A stretch of DNA of 47,119 nucleotides from Pseudomonas entomophila (GTDB lineage Bacteria > Pseudomonadota > Gammaproteobacteria > Pseudomonadales > Pseudomonadaceae), in the NCBI RefSeq assembly GCF_013523165.1, contig NZ_JAAMQI010000028.1:1-47119 (forward strand). The letters run 5' to 3'. The notes under the pieces were generated by a model. That model was not told the origin of the DNA, ran no database searches, and was given only the letters and a program-made list of their open reading frames with translations. Of this stretch, positions 35,235 through 43,016 are shown one piece after another (positions within the stretch are counted from its first letter, which is position 1; each line of letters starts with the position of its first letter). Position numbers and translations under genes: made by a program.

Positions 35235-35732
35235 CTAGAACCCCAACGCCCCCTGCCGCGCCTCCAGGTTCAGCAGGTACCGCTTGGCCTCCAGCCCACC
35301 CGCGAACCCGGTCAACGTCCCTGCCGAACCGATCACCCGGTGGCAGGGCGCAATGATCGAAATCGGATTACGCCCATTGGCCGCCCCCACTGCCCGCACT
35401 GCCGCCGGGTTGCCGATCTGCGCGGCGATCTGGGCGTAGCTGCACGTTTCGCCGAACGGAATGCTCAGCAACGCCTCCCAGACCTGGCGCTGAAACGCCG
35501 TGCCGACAAACGACAACGGCAGATCGAACGCTTCGCGCTCACCCGCGAAGTACTCGCCCAACTGTCGGCTCGTCTCCTGCAATACCGGGTGTCCATCGTC
35601 ACGATGCAGCTCGCCCAACACCGCGCGGTTGGCCCGCTCCTGTTCCCAGAGCACCGCCGCCAGGGACGACTCGCGCGCCACCAGGGTCAGCACGCCCACT
35701 GGCGAGGCAAGCAAGGTGAAGGCATGGGACAT
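35235..35732 (-). CDS. ogt: Methylated-DNA-protein-cysteine methyltransferase
   Basis: This 165-residue suicide enzyme removes alkyl groups from O6-alkylguanine in DNA. It has the active-site block PCHRVIG near residue 130, the DNA-binding helix FQRQVWEALLSIPFGET, and the AVGAANGRNPISI segment before the acceptor Cys. The absence of an Ada N-terminal zinc domain and the length identify the Ogt type. On the minus strand a strong AGGAGG site lies about 8 bases upstream of the ATG. It lies 74 bases downstream of ybiT on the same strand and might be co-transcribed with it, though no functional link is known. Confidence 0.93.
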   Translation of the reverse strand: MSHAFTLLASPVGVLTLVARESSLAAVLWEQERANRAVLGELHRDDGHPVLQETSRQLGEYFAGEREAFDLPLSFVGTAFQRQVWEALLSIPFGETCSYAQIAAQIGNPAAVRAVGAANGRNPISIIAPCHRVIGSAGTLTGFAGGLEAKRYLLNLEARQGALGF

Positions 35733-35806
35733 GGGCAGGCCTCCTCAAGGATGGATCAGGCTCGCCCGGCTGTGTCAGGCAGCGCCTGTCGGCCGGGCGA
35801 CGCGCC

Positions 35807-37393
35807 TCAGACCAGTACGCCCTGGCTGCGCAGGTAGTCGTCGTAGGTGCCGCTGAAGTCCACCACGCCATCGGCGCTCAGCTCGATGATGCGCGTGGCC
35901 AGGGACGAGACGAACTCACGGTCGTGGCTGACGAAGAGCAAGGTGCCTGGGTAGTTTTCCAGTGCCAGGTTGAGCGCTTCGATCGACTCCATGTCCAGGT
36001 GGTTGGTCGGTTCGTCCATCACCAGCACGTTGGGCTTTTGCAGGATCAGCTTGCCGAACAGCATGCGCCCCTGCTCACCCCCGGAGATCACCTTCACCGA
36101 CTTGAGGATCTCATCGTTGGAGAACAGCATCCGGCCGAGGGTGCCGCGGATCGTCTGCTCGCCCTGGGTCCACTGACCCATCCAGTCGAACAGGCTCACG
36201 TCGTCCTCGAAGTCATGGGCATGGTCCTGAGCGTAGTAGCCGACTTCAGCGCTGTCGGTCCACTTGACCGCGCCCTTGTCCGGGGTCAGTTCACCGACCA
36301 GGGTGCGCAGCAAGGTGGTCTTGCCGATGCCGTTGGGGCCGATGATCGCCACGCGCTCGCCTGCCTCGACGGTGAAGCTGAAGTCCTTGAACAGCACCTT
36401 CTCGTCGAAGGCCTTGGCCATCTTCTCGACGGTGACCGCCTGGCGGTGCAGCTTCTTGGTCTGCTCGAAGCGAATGAACGGGCTGACCCGGCTCGACGGC
36501 TTGACCTCGGCCAGCTGGATCTTGTCGATCTGCTTGGCCCGCGAAGTGGCCTGCTTGGCCTTGGAGGCGTTGGCCGAGAAGCGGCTGACGAAGGTCTGCA
36601 GCTCGGCGATCTGCGCCTTCTTCTTGGCGTTGTCGGCCAGCAACTGCTCGCGCGACTGGGTCGCGGCGGTCATGTACTCGTCGTAGTTGCCCGGGAACAG
36701 GCGCAGCTCGCCGTAGTCCAGGTCGGCCATGTGGGTGCAGACGCTGTTGAGGAAGTGCCGGTCGTGGGAAATGATGATCATGGTGCTGTTACGCGCGGTG
36801 AGCACGGTTTCCAGCCAGCGGATCGTGTTGATGTCCAGGTGGTTGGTCGGTTCGTCGAGCAGCAGCACGTCCGGGTCGGAGAACAGCGCCTGGGCCAGCA
36901 GCACGCGCAGCTTCCAGCCGGGTGCCACTTCGCTCATCGGGCCGAAGTGCTGCTCCAGCGGGATGCCCAGGCCGAGCAGCAGTTCACCGGCGCGCGATTC
37001 GGCGGTGTAGCCGTCCATCTCGGCGAATTCGGTCTCCAGCTCGGCGACGGCCATGCCGTCGTCTTCGGTCATTTCCGGCAGCGAGTAGATGCGGTCACGC
37101 TCGGCCTTGACCTTCCACAGCTGCTCATGGCCCATGATCACCGTGTCGATGACGCTGAAGTCTTCGTAGGCGAACTGGTCCTGGCGCAGCTTGCCCAGAC
37201 GGGTGTTGGGCTCGAGCATCACCTGCCCGCCAGACGGCTCCAGGTCGCCGCCCAGGATCTTCATGAAGGTCGACTTGCCGCAACCATTGGCACCGATCAG
37301 GCCATACCGATTGCCGTTGTTGAACTTGACCGAGACGTTTTCGAACAGCGGCTTGGCACCGAATTGCATGGTGATGTTGGCGGTAGAGATCAA
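35807..37393 (-). CDS. ybiT: ABC-F family ATPase YbiT
   Basis: This 528-residue cytoplasmic protein has two ABC ATPase domains and no membrane part. The first has Walker A GANGCGKST, an unusual signature region SEVAPGWKLRVLLAQAL and LLLDEPTNHLD. The second has GPNGIGKTT, the signature ISGGEQGRM and VMDEPTNHLD. The linker between them is the charged helical P-site-tRNA interaction motif expected of ribosome-associated ABC-F factors. Length and the altered first signature match E. coli YbiT. ABC-F proteins act on stalled or initiating ribosomes. The translation start is TTG (complement of 37391-37393) with AGGA just upstream, a rare start that may limit its level. Confidence 0.93.
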   Translation of the reverse strand: MISTANITMQFGAKPLFENVSVKFNNGNRYGLIGANGCGKSTFMKILGGDLEPSGGQVMLEPNTRLGKLRQDQFAYEDFSVIDTVIMGHEQLWKVKAERDRIYSLPEMTEDDGMAVAELETEFAEMDGYTAESRAGELLLGLGIPLEQHFGPMSEVAPGWKLRVLLAQALFSDPDVLLLDEPTNHLDINTIRWLETVLTARNSTMIIISHDRHFLNSVCTHMADLDYGELRLFPGNYDEYMTAATQSREQLLADNAKKKAQIAELQTFVSRFSANASKAKQATSRAKQIDKIQLAEVKPSSRVSPFIRFEQTKKLHRQAVTVEKMAKAFDEKVLFKDFSFTVEAGERVAIIGPNGIGKTTLLRTLVGELTPDKGAVKWTDSAEVGYYAQDHAHDFEDDVSLFDWMGQWTQGEQTIRGTLGRMLFSNDEILKSVKVISGGEQGRMLFGKLILQKPNVLVMDEPTNHLDMESIEALNLALENYPGTLLFVSHDREFVSSLATRIIELSADGVVDFSGTYDDYLRSQGVLV

Positions 37394-37534
37394 GAGCTTA
37401 TCCTGCGGGGCTTTCAGAGGGGTGATTCGGGCTCAACGGAAGGTTTGGGCCGATTTGGGGCCGAATTCTATCACACGGCCCCTCTGCTCTCCGCCTCTTT
37501 TCGGCAAAGGCGGCCATTCCACTCGGCCGACTTA

Positions 37535-37566
37535 CGGGGCAGGCCAGCGTACCTCAGCCTGCCCCG
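37535..37566. terminator. Palindrome downstream of the chemoreceptor gene
   Basis: GGGGCAGGC (37536-37544) and GCCTGCCCC (37557-37565) form a 9-pair stem with a 12-base loop, 17 bases beyond the chemoreceptor stop on the minus strand. No T-run follows. It shares ACGGGGCAGGC and CTCAGCCTGCCCCG with the larger palindrome at 25904-25993. Confidence 0.5.
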
Positions 37567-37582
37567 CAGCTACCCTGGCGCG

Positions 37583-39214
37583 TCAGAGCGTGAACTGGGC
37601 CACTTGCTTGTCCAGCGCATGCGCCAGCCGTTCGATGTTGGCTGCACTTTGCGAGGCGCCACGGATGCGCTCGCTGCTCTCCTGCGCCATCTGGGCGATG
37701 CGCTCGACGCTGCGCGCGACGTCCTGGCTGGCCGCCGTCTGCTCGTTCAAGGCCATGGAAATCTGATCCACCACGCCGATGATGCGGCCCGAACCGCCGC
37801 GGATCTGCTCGATCGCCGCATTGGCCGATTGGGTCAGCTCCAGCCCCTGGTTGACCTGCTCGACCCCCACGTCCATCTGGCTGACGGCATCCTGGGCACT
37901 GGACTGGATCTTGCCGATCATGTCGCCGATCTCCGACGTCGAGGTGCCCGTGCGCTGGGCGAGCAGGCGCACTTCGTCTGCCACCACCGCGAACCCACGC
38001 CCCTGCTCGCCGGCACGGGCCGCCTCGATGGCGGCGTTCAGGGCCAGCAGGTTGGTCTGCTCGGCGATCGCGCTGATCACGTTGACGACCGAGGTGATCT
38101 GCTCGATGTGCCGGCCCAGTTCGCCGATCTGCTGCGCCGAATGCTGCACGGTGCCGGCGATGCGGCTCATGCTGTGCAGCGTGTTCTGGATCACTGCGCC
38201 GCCGTCGGTCGACAGCTTGCCGGAGTCGGTGGAAATCGCGTGCGCCTCGTTGGCGCTGGTCGCCACGTGGCCGATGCTGACGGTCAGTTCCTCCACCGTG
38301 GCGGCCATGGACGAGGCCGAGTGCGACTGCTCATGGGCCGATGCCGTCAGCGCTTCGGACGTGTGGGCAATCTCGCGGGCGGACTCGAGCAGCTGCTGGG
38401 CGCCGCCCTTGATGTCCGTGATCATCGATCGCAGGCGTGTCTGCATGCCGTCGAAGGCCTTCATCAGACGGCCGATCTCGTCGCTCGAGCGCGTATCGAT
38501 ATGGCCATCGAGCCGGCCTGCGGCGATACCGTCGGCGACCGCGATGGCCGCGTTCAGCCGCTTGCGAATGGACGAAGACAAACCAATGGCGATGGCCAGC
38601 GCCAGCAGTGCCGCCACGGCGCCGCCGATCAACAGGCTCAGGTTGGCAACGTTGGTCGCGGTCTCCATCGCCGCCGTACGGGCCGTCAGCAGCTTGGCCT
38701 CCTCGGCCTGCATCTCGGCGATGAGCGCACGCATGCCGTCCATCTTGACCTTGTCCTGGCGTGCGATGATGCGTTGCACGACGGCGTCCAGGGGCGCTCG
38801 GCCAGCCACGACGTCCCGGCGCAGGGCCAAGGTCGCCTCGATGTCTTCGCTCATCCAGCGCTGTTGAGTGGCCTTGATCTCGTCCAGGCGCTTCTGTTGG
38901 ACCGGGTTGTCCGCGGTGAGCGTTTTGAGCTCGTTCCACGTGTCCTCGAACGCGGCCTTGCCAGAGACCAACGGCTGCAGGAAGTCGTCCTGGCCGCTCA
39001 AGGCGAAGCCACGCATGCCCGTCTCGACGTTGGTCAGGCTGATCAACAGGGTGGCGGCGCCATCGAGCACCTTGTAGGTGTGGATGTTCCACTGTGTGGC
39101 ATCGTTGATCTGGCCAAAGCCGTTGCGGGCGATGCCGATCAGGATGCCGATAATCAGGATGACGATCCCGAAGCCGGCGCCGAGCGTTTGGGCGATAGTA
39201 CGTTTCGCAAGCAT
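37583..39214 (-). CDS. Methyl-accepting chemotaxis protein with CHASE3 sensor
   Basis: This 543-residue chemoreceptor has two membrane helices (about 13-33 and 190-212) around a helical periplasmic sensor. The sensor block LTNVETGMRGFALSGQDDFLQPL is the CHASE3 signature. A HAMP domain follows (about 213-268), then a long cytoplasmic signalling coiled coil whose tip reads VVNVISAIAEQTNLLALNAAIEAARAGE, the CheA/CheW contact hairpin. No NWETF-like CheR-docking tail is present; the protein ends VAQFTL. CHASE3 ligands are mostly unknown, so the stimulus cannot be given. It is transcribed alone on the minus strand, upstream of ybiT by position. Confidence 0.92.
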   Translation of the reverse strand: MLAKRTIAQTLGAGFGIVILIIGILIGIARNGFGQINDATQWNIHTYKVLDGAATLLISLTNVETGMRGFALSGQDDFLQPLVSGKAAFEDTWNELKTLTADNPVQQKRLDEIKATQQRWMSEDIEATLALRRDVVAGRAPLDAVVQRIIARQDKVKMDGMRALIAEMQAEEAKLLTARTAAMETATNVANLSLLIGGAVAALLALAIAIGLSSSIRKRLNAAIAVADGIAAGRLDGHIDTRSSDEIGRLMKAFDGMQTRLRSMITDIKGGAQQLLESAREIAHTSEALTASAHEQSHSASSMAATVEELTVSIGHVATSANEAHAISTDSGKLSTDGGAVIQNTLHSMSRIAGTVQHSAQQIGELGRHIEQITSVVNVISAIAEQTNLLALNAAIEAARAGEQGRGFAVVADEVRLLAQRTGTSTSEIGDMIGKIQSSAQDAVSQMDVGVEQVNQGLELTQSANAAIEQIRGGSGRIIGVVDQISMALNEQTAASQDVARSVERIAQMAQESSERIRGASQSAANIERLAHALDKQVAQFTL

Positions 39215-39385
39215 GAGTAACCCACACCAAGTTTGAAAGCTTGCCGGGTTATCGTGATGTCCTGACCAGACTTGAGCCTTCTGGCGACAGACTCGACGGC
39301 TACCGACGGATGGCGCGTGGCTGTGAACTCATGCTTCCTCGAAGACCGTTGCACATCAGTCGCAGGCGATGTCGATGGTGGCTGG

Positions 39386-39796
39386 TCAGATTCGCTCCCC
39401 CGCACACCCGACAACTGAAGGCAGGCCGTCCGTAGCGCTGTCTGTCAGGTCTTTGGCCTGTTTCGAAGGTCCTGTCGGTGTGACAATGAGGGGCTCGGTG
39501 CACCACGTCTCCAAGTCGATCAGCCCCTCGGCGTCGAGCTCGATATCGAGCCGCTTGAACAACTGGCTTAACGTGCCTTGGCTTTTCCAGTCTCGAAAGC
39601 GTTGATAGACCGTAGACCAAGGACCGAAGTGTGCGGGCAGATGCCGCCAAGGCGCTCTGGAACATAGAACCCACAGGATGCCGTCTAGCATGACCCGGTC
39701 ATCCAACCGAGGACGCCTGGAGCGACGAGACGAAACAATAAAGAGGTCTGCCACCCGCTCCCACTCTATATCAGAGAGTTGATACCTGTTTGGCAT
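39386..39796 (-). pseudogene. IS5-family transposase remnant (N-terminal part)
   Basis: The frame read from MPNRYQLSDIEWERV (complement of 39796) keeps the N-terminal DUF4096-type domain of IS5-group transposases, with RPRLDDRVMLDGILWVLCS, APWRHLPAHFGPWSTVYQRF and GLIDLETW. After about residue 90 the expected sequence is lost, and the frame ends after another 40 unrelated residues. The catalytic DDE half is absent: I find nothing like it between 39215 and 39385. It is therefore a dead 5' fragment of an insertion sequence. An AT-rich strip with a repeated 12-mer lies on its upstream side (39830-39960). Confidence 0.75.
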
Positions 39797-39872
39797 GATC
39801 GAGTCCTGCACTGAAAGCGCTAGACTTTACAAATATTGGAGCCAGACGGGGCGGCAATGAAGTTTCGAATAT

Positions 39873-39933
39873 TTTCATACAAAAGACTCGCCTTACAACA
39901 GGGTCATTAAGTGTCTCGAGATTTCATACAAAA
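39873..39933. repeat. Direct repeat TTTCATACAAAA in AT-rich strip
   Basis: The 12-mer TTTCATACAAAA occurs at 39873-39884 and again at 39922-39933, 49 bases apart start to start, in an AT-rich strip (39812-39960) that stands out from the GC-rich surroundings. It adjoins the transposase remnant and may be a trace of that insertion or of a lost neighbour. Confidence 0.55.
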
Positions 39934-40009
39934 CAATGACCGAACGCCTCTGTTAAGCTAGCCAACCTATCCCCTCGAGGCCGCCTTACCCATGACCGGA
40001 GCATCGCTG

Positions 40010-40303
40010 ATGAGATCAACCACCCTCTGTGCACTTGGTCTCGCGATGACGGCACTTGCCGGGTGCGACGAAGCGTCGAGTCCAGCGTGCCCCGATGCGT
40101 CGAAAACATTTCTGGAAGACGCCACCCGGGCGTATTTCTCCAGACTCAAACCAGCACTTTCCTCCACGGACATCTTTGTCGCTTCGGATGAAACGTATAA
40201 CCGAGCCGGTAAAAACTGGGTCGTATCAGTCGATGTACCTGACAAGCAATATATCGCCATCGTTTCGTGTTCCGGCGATGTGGAATTGTCGGTGAAACAG
40301 TGA
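40010..40303 (+). CDS. Small hypothetical lipoprotein
   Basis: The start is placed at ATG 40010 with GGAG at 39998-40001; an ATG at 39992 is in frame but has no ribosome site. The 97-residue product has a lipoprotein signal ending LTALAGC, so the Cys near residue 19 should be lipidated. Asp follows the lipidated Cys, which under the usual Lol rule would keep it in the inner membrane. The remaining 75 residues have two more cysteines and alternate short helices and strands, with no family recognised. Codon choice is less GC-biased than that of neighbouring genes, and it lies beside the transposase scar, so recent acquisition is possible. Confidence 0.62.
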   Translation: MRSTTLCALGLAMTALAGCDEASSPACPDASKTFLEDATRAYFSRLKPALSSTDIFVASDETYNRAGKNWVVSVDVPDKQYIAIVSCSGDVELSVKQ

Positions 40304-40368
40304 CGGGTACCGACATTCGACACAAGGCACGCCGCACGTGTCGCTGCCCGGTACAGCCTCGATCGAGT

Positions 40369-41055
40369 TCAAATGGCTTCAGCCTTCAAGCGCTCCCACT
40401 CCCGGGCCTTCACCTGTCCGAGCAGACGCGCCCGACCCGCCTCGGGTACGGCGACGAACAGCGCGCTGGCGTAGGCACTGGAGCGTTCCCCGCCCGGCAC
40501 GTGCAGGCGTCGTTCCAGCTGATCGATGCACCCGCTGTGGGTGACCAGGACCAGATTATGCCCGGCGCGTTTGTGGGCGAGCGCAGCCTGGGCGAAGTCC
40601 TTGTCGCAATCGCCCACCCAGTCCTGCGTGGCGAGTGGCTGACCGAAGAGGAACTGGGCGGTCTGTCGGGTACGGACTTCCGGGCTGCTCACGCGGTCGA
40701 CACCGGCCTGCGGCAACAGGGCCAGGCCTTTGCCGACCTCGGTGGCGCGCTGGCTGCCGATGACCGTGATGCCTTCAGGGTCCGCCAGGCAGGTGTGCTC
40801 GGAGCGGTCGCACCGCTCGGCATGGCGGATCAGCAGCACCACGTTGCCCTGGGCCCACTGCGCAGCAATGCCGCTGTCACGCCACCGGGCGGCGCTGTTC
40901 ACGTCCGGCACGCGGGCCTGCGAGGCGTACCAGAAGGCAAGCGCAGCCAGCACGATCGACAGGCCGATCACGCCTTTCACCCACCCACGGGCGTAGGCCC
41001 GGCGTTTCGGTGAGAACGGGGACAGGGTGGCAGATGGCAGGATAGCGGGTTGCAT
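40369..41055 (-). CDS. Histidine phosphatase family protein, PmrG/Ais-like
   Basis: This 228-residue protein has a cytoplasmic basic tip, one membrane helix (about 28-46) and a periplasmic histidine-phosphatase domain opening with VVLLIRHAERCDRS (the RHxE catalytic motif) and carrying the second catalytic histidine in LVTHSG. Several cysteines fit a periplasmic location. The closest known idea is PmrG/Ais, which removes phosphate from heptose of LPS core in enterics; this is inferred from domain, topology and neighbours. A PAP2 phosphatase, an orphan response regulator and EptA follow in the same locus. GGAG precedes its start on the minus strand, and a TGTGAAAAAAA motif lies about 100 bases upstream. 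Confidence 0.82.
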   Translation of the reverse strand: MQPAILPSATLSPFSPKRRAYARGWVKGVIGLSIVLAALAFWYASQARVPDVNSAARWRDSGIAAQWAQGNVVLLIRHAERCDRSEHTCLADPEGITVIGSQRATEVGKGLALLPQAGVDRVSSPEVRTRQTAQFLFGQPLATQDWVGDCDKDFAQAALAHKRAGHNLVLVTHSGCIDQLERRLHVPGGERSSAYASALFVAVPEAGRARLLGQVKAREWERLKAEAI

Positions 41056-41199
41056 GGCGTCGCTCCGACAGGTGGGCAGGGTGCGCTGCGCGCAATGCAG
41101 GCACCCGTGAATGGCGGCACTCTAGGCAGCGCTCCATGGGGCACTGGTGAAGCACATGTGAAAAAAACCTGAACGGCGCTCGCCCACCCGCGCCTGGCC

Positions 41200-41928
41200 T
41201 CAGCTGCCGCTACCGACAGCGTGCACGTGTGGCCGGTACAGCAGCCAGCGATAGCACACCACGGCGATCAGCCAGTCGATCAGCAAGGTCCAGACGTTGT
41301 GGGACAGGAAGTGCGCGCCCTGCAGCATGCGCCCGAGCGACAGCAGCGTGCCGAGCGCCAAAGCCAGCGCGCAGGCGATGCGACCCGCCCGGGGGTGCCG
41401 GTCGCGCAGGGCGAAATACAAGGCCAGCAAAGCAAAGCCGGTGGAGGCATGCCCGCCAGGCCAGCAGCGGCCTGGCTTGGCCGAATCCACACGGTCCCCC
41501 AGCAAGGGCACGTAGGGCTCGCTGGCGCCGAAGTCCTGCAGGCTCCAGGGGCACTGCACGTCGGTCATCACCTTCAGCGGCGTGACGATGCCGGTGCACA
41601 GCCCGAGCGTCAGCACGGTGTAGGCCAAGGGCCTTCGCCATGCACGATGCGCAGCGCTGAACAGGCTGGCGACCCAGGCGACGAGCAGCGTCAGGCTGAA
41701 CAGCAGCACCGCCTGTTTGACGCGCTCGTGCAGCACCGTTTCCAGCCAATAGCTGTGCCGCCCGATGAACCCTTCCCCAGGAACATAGAACAGGTGCGCC
41801 AGTGGCAGATCGATGGCAGCGACGTCGCTTGCCAGCAGCGCCAGCATGACGAGCACGGGCAGGCCGATGGCCAGGCGAAAATCGAATGGTCGTGAGACCG
41901 CGTGGACAGAGCGTGATGTAGAGGTCAT
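41200..41928 (-). CDS. PAP2 family membrane phosphatase
   Basis: This 242-residue inner-membrane protein has about six helices and the three PAP2 motifs in slightly altered form: KVMTDVQCPW for KxxxxxxRP, PGGHAS for PSGH, and GRMLQGAHFLSHN for SRxxxxxHxxxD. The last two retain the catalytic histidines. PAP2 enzymes of this build remove phosphate from lipids on the periplasmic side; LpxE- or LpxT-like action on lipid A is plausible because EptA and a PmrG-like gene lie in the same locus. A wider family (undecaprenyl or phosphatidylglycerol phosphatase) remains possible. It is divergent from the response-regulator gene at 42101, sharing a 172-base promoter region. Confidence 0.85.
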   Translation of the reverse strand: MTSTSRSVHAVSRPFDFRLAIGLPVLVMLALLASDVAAIDLPLAHLFYVPGEGFIGRHSYWLETVLHERVKQAVLLFSLTLLVAWVASLFSAAHRAWRRPLAYTVLTLGLCTGIVTPLKVMTDVQCPWSLQDFGASEPYVPLLGDRVDSAKPGRCWPGGHASTGFALLALYFALRDRHPRAGRIACALALALGTLLSLGRMLQGAHFLSHNVWTLLIDWLIAVVCYRWLLYRPHVHAVGSGS

Positions 41929-42100
41929 TCACCTGATTCCAGAAACCGTGACCCCTGCCGTTCACCTGGCATGGGCTTTCACGAATAGTTAACGTTTTGT
42001 CGACACAACCGCGACCGCCCAGGCTTTCAAATGCGTCGCGGCGCGTCGCCGCGCCTGCCCATCGCCCCTGTTCGATCATGGCTTTTAGGAACGCGCCTGC

Positions 42101-42784
42101 ATGAACCTGCTGATCGTTGAAGACAACCGTGACATCCATGACAACCTCGTCGATTTCTTCGAACTCCGTGGCCACGCCGTCACCGGCGCCCGAGACGGCC
42201 TGACCGGCCTGCACCTGGCCGAGACCGGGCGCTTCGACGCGATCATTCTCGACATCATGCTGCCGGGCATCGATGGCAACGACATCTGCCACCTGCTGCG
42301 CCAGCGCGCCCACAGCGCGGCAGCCATCATCATGCTGACTGCCCGCGACGAGCTCGATGACCGTCTCAAGGGTTTTGGCGTAGGCGCCGACGACTATGTG
42401 GTCAAGCCCTTCGCCATGGCCGAGATCCTGGCGCGGCTCGAGGCCATCGTGTCGCGCCGCAATGGGCAACGGGGTCGCACACTCACCCTGCTGGACCTGG
42501 AACTCGACCTCAACACGCTGCAGGTGCGCCGGGGCAATACGCCGATCAAGCTCAGTTCGGCCAACCTGAAGATCCTGGAAGCGCTGATGCGCAGCAGCCC
42601 GGCCCTGGTCAAGCGCAAGACCCTTGAGCAGTTGCTCTGGGGGTCGACCGACCACGACAAGAACGTCGACAGCATTCGCAGCCATATTCACCAGATCCGA
42701 CAGGCCGTGGACAAACCCTTCAGCACCAAACTGCTGCATACCCTGCGCGGCGATGGCTACCGGATGTGCAGCCCGGAGCCATGA
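42101..42784 (+). CDS. OmpR-family response regulator, ColR-like, without a partner kinase
   Basis: This 227-residue regulator has a receiver domain with acidic pocket Glu7-Asp8, phospho-acceptor Asp51, Thr80 and Lys102, then a winged-helix DNA-binding domain (about 130-225) with SIRSHIHQIRQAVDKPF and the closing GDGYRM. The DDRLKGFGVGADDYVVKPF and SHIHQIRQ-PF-LLHT-GYR pattern strongly recalls ColR of Pseudomonas. No histidine kinase gene follows: eptA comes next after a 232-base gap. It is therefore an orphan, perhaps phosphorylated by ColS or another distant kinase. It probably controls the flanking PAP2, phosphatase and eptA genes, an inference from position. Confidence 0.9.
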   Translation: MNLLIVEDNRDIHDNLVDFFELRGHAVTGARDGLTGLHLAETGRFDAIILDIMLPGIDGNDICHLLRQRAHSAAAIIMLTARDELDDRLKGFGVGADDYVVKPFAMAEILARLEAIVSRRNGQRGRTLTLLDLELDLNTLQVRRGNTPIKLSSANLKILEALMRSSPALVKRKTLEQLLWGSTDHDKNVDSIRSHIHQIRQAVDKPFSTKLLHTLRGDGYRMCSPEP

Positions 42785-42965
42785 ACCGCGAGCGCCCGCA
42801 GCCTGCGCTGCCCAACCTGCCGTGAATGTCGTGACGGTGTGAAAAATCCGTCTCCTGACCCCGGAAACGGTTTCTTCGTCCCTGAGGCGCTGGCTCAACG
42901 AAGCCTAACGACACTTTTCACAAAAGCTCCACGGAACCTGCCCTAGCGTGCGCGCCACTTTCATC

Positions 42966-42989
42966 CTTCGGTGCGCACCTGCACCGAAG
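42966..42989. promoter_or_regulatory. Inverted repeat just upstream of eptA
   Basis: CTTCGGTGC (42966-42974) and GCACCGAAG (42981-42989) are perfect 9-base arms with six bases between. It ends 27 bases before the eptA start, so it lies in the 5' untranslated region or overlaps the promoter. It could be a regulator site or an RNA hairpin limiting translation. Confidence 0.5.
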
Positions 42990-43016
42990 CGTCTGGTGTC
43001 GAGCGTGGGGGGTTTC

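Noticed and set aside
35924..39220. A 1098-codon plus-strand frame running opposite ybiT and the chemoreceptor.
   Set aside because: Both minus-strand genes are certain from motifs, and the plus-strand product has no recognisable domain and the composition of an antisense artefact.
41210..42898. A long minus-strand frame spanning the regulator and PAP2 genes.
   Set aside because: It overlaps the receiver gene and the correct PAP2 frame; PAP2 and response-regulator motifs lie in other frames.
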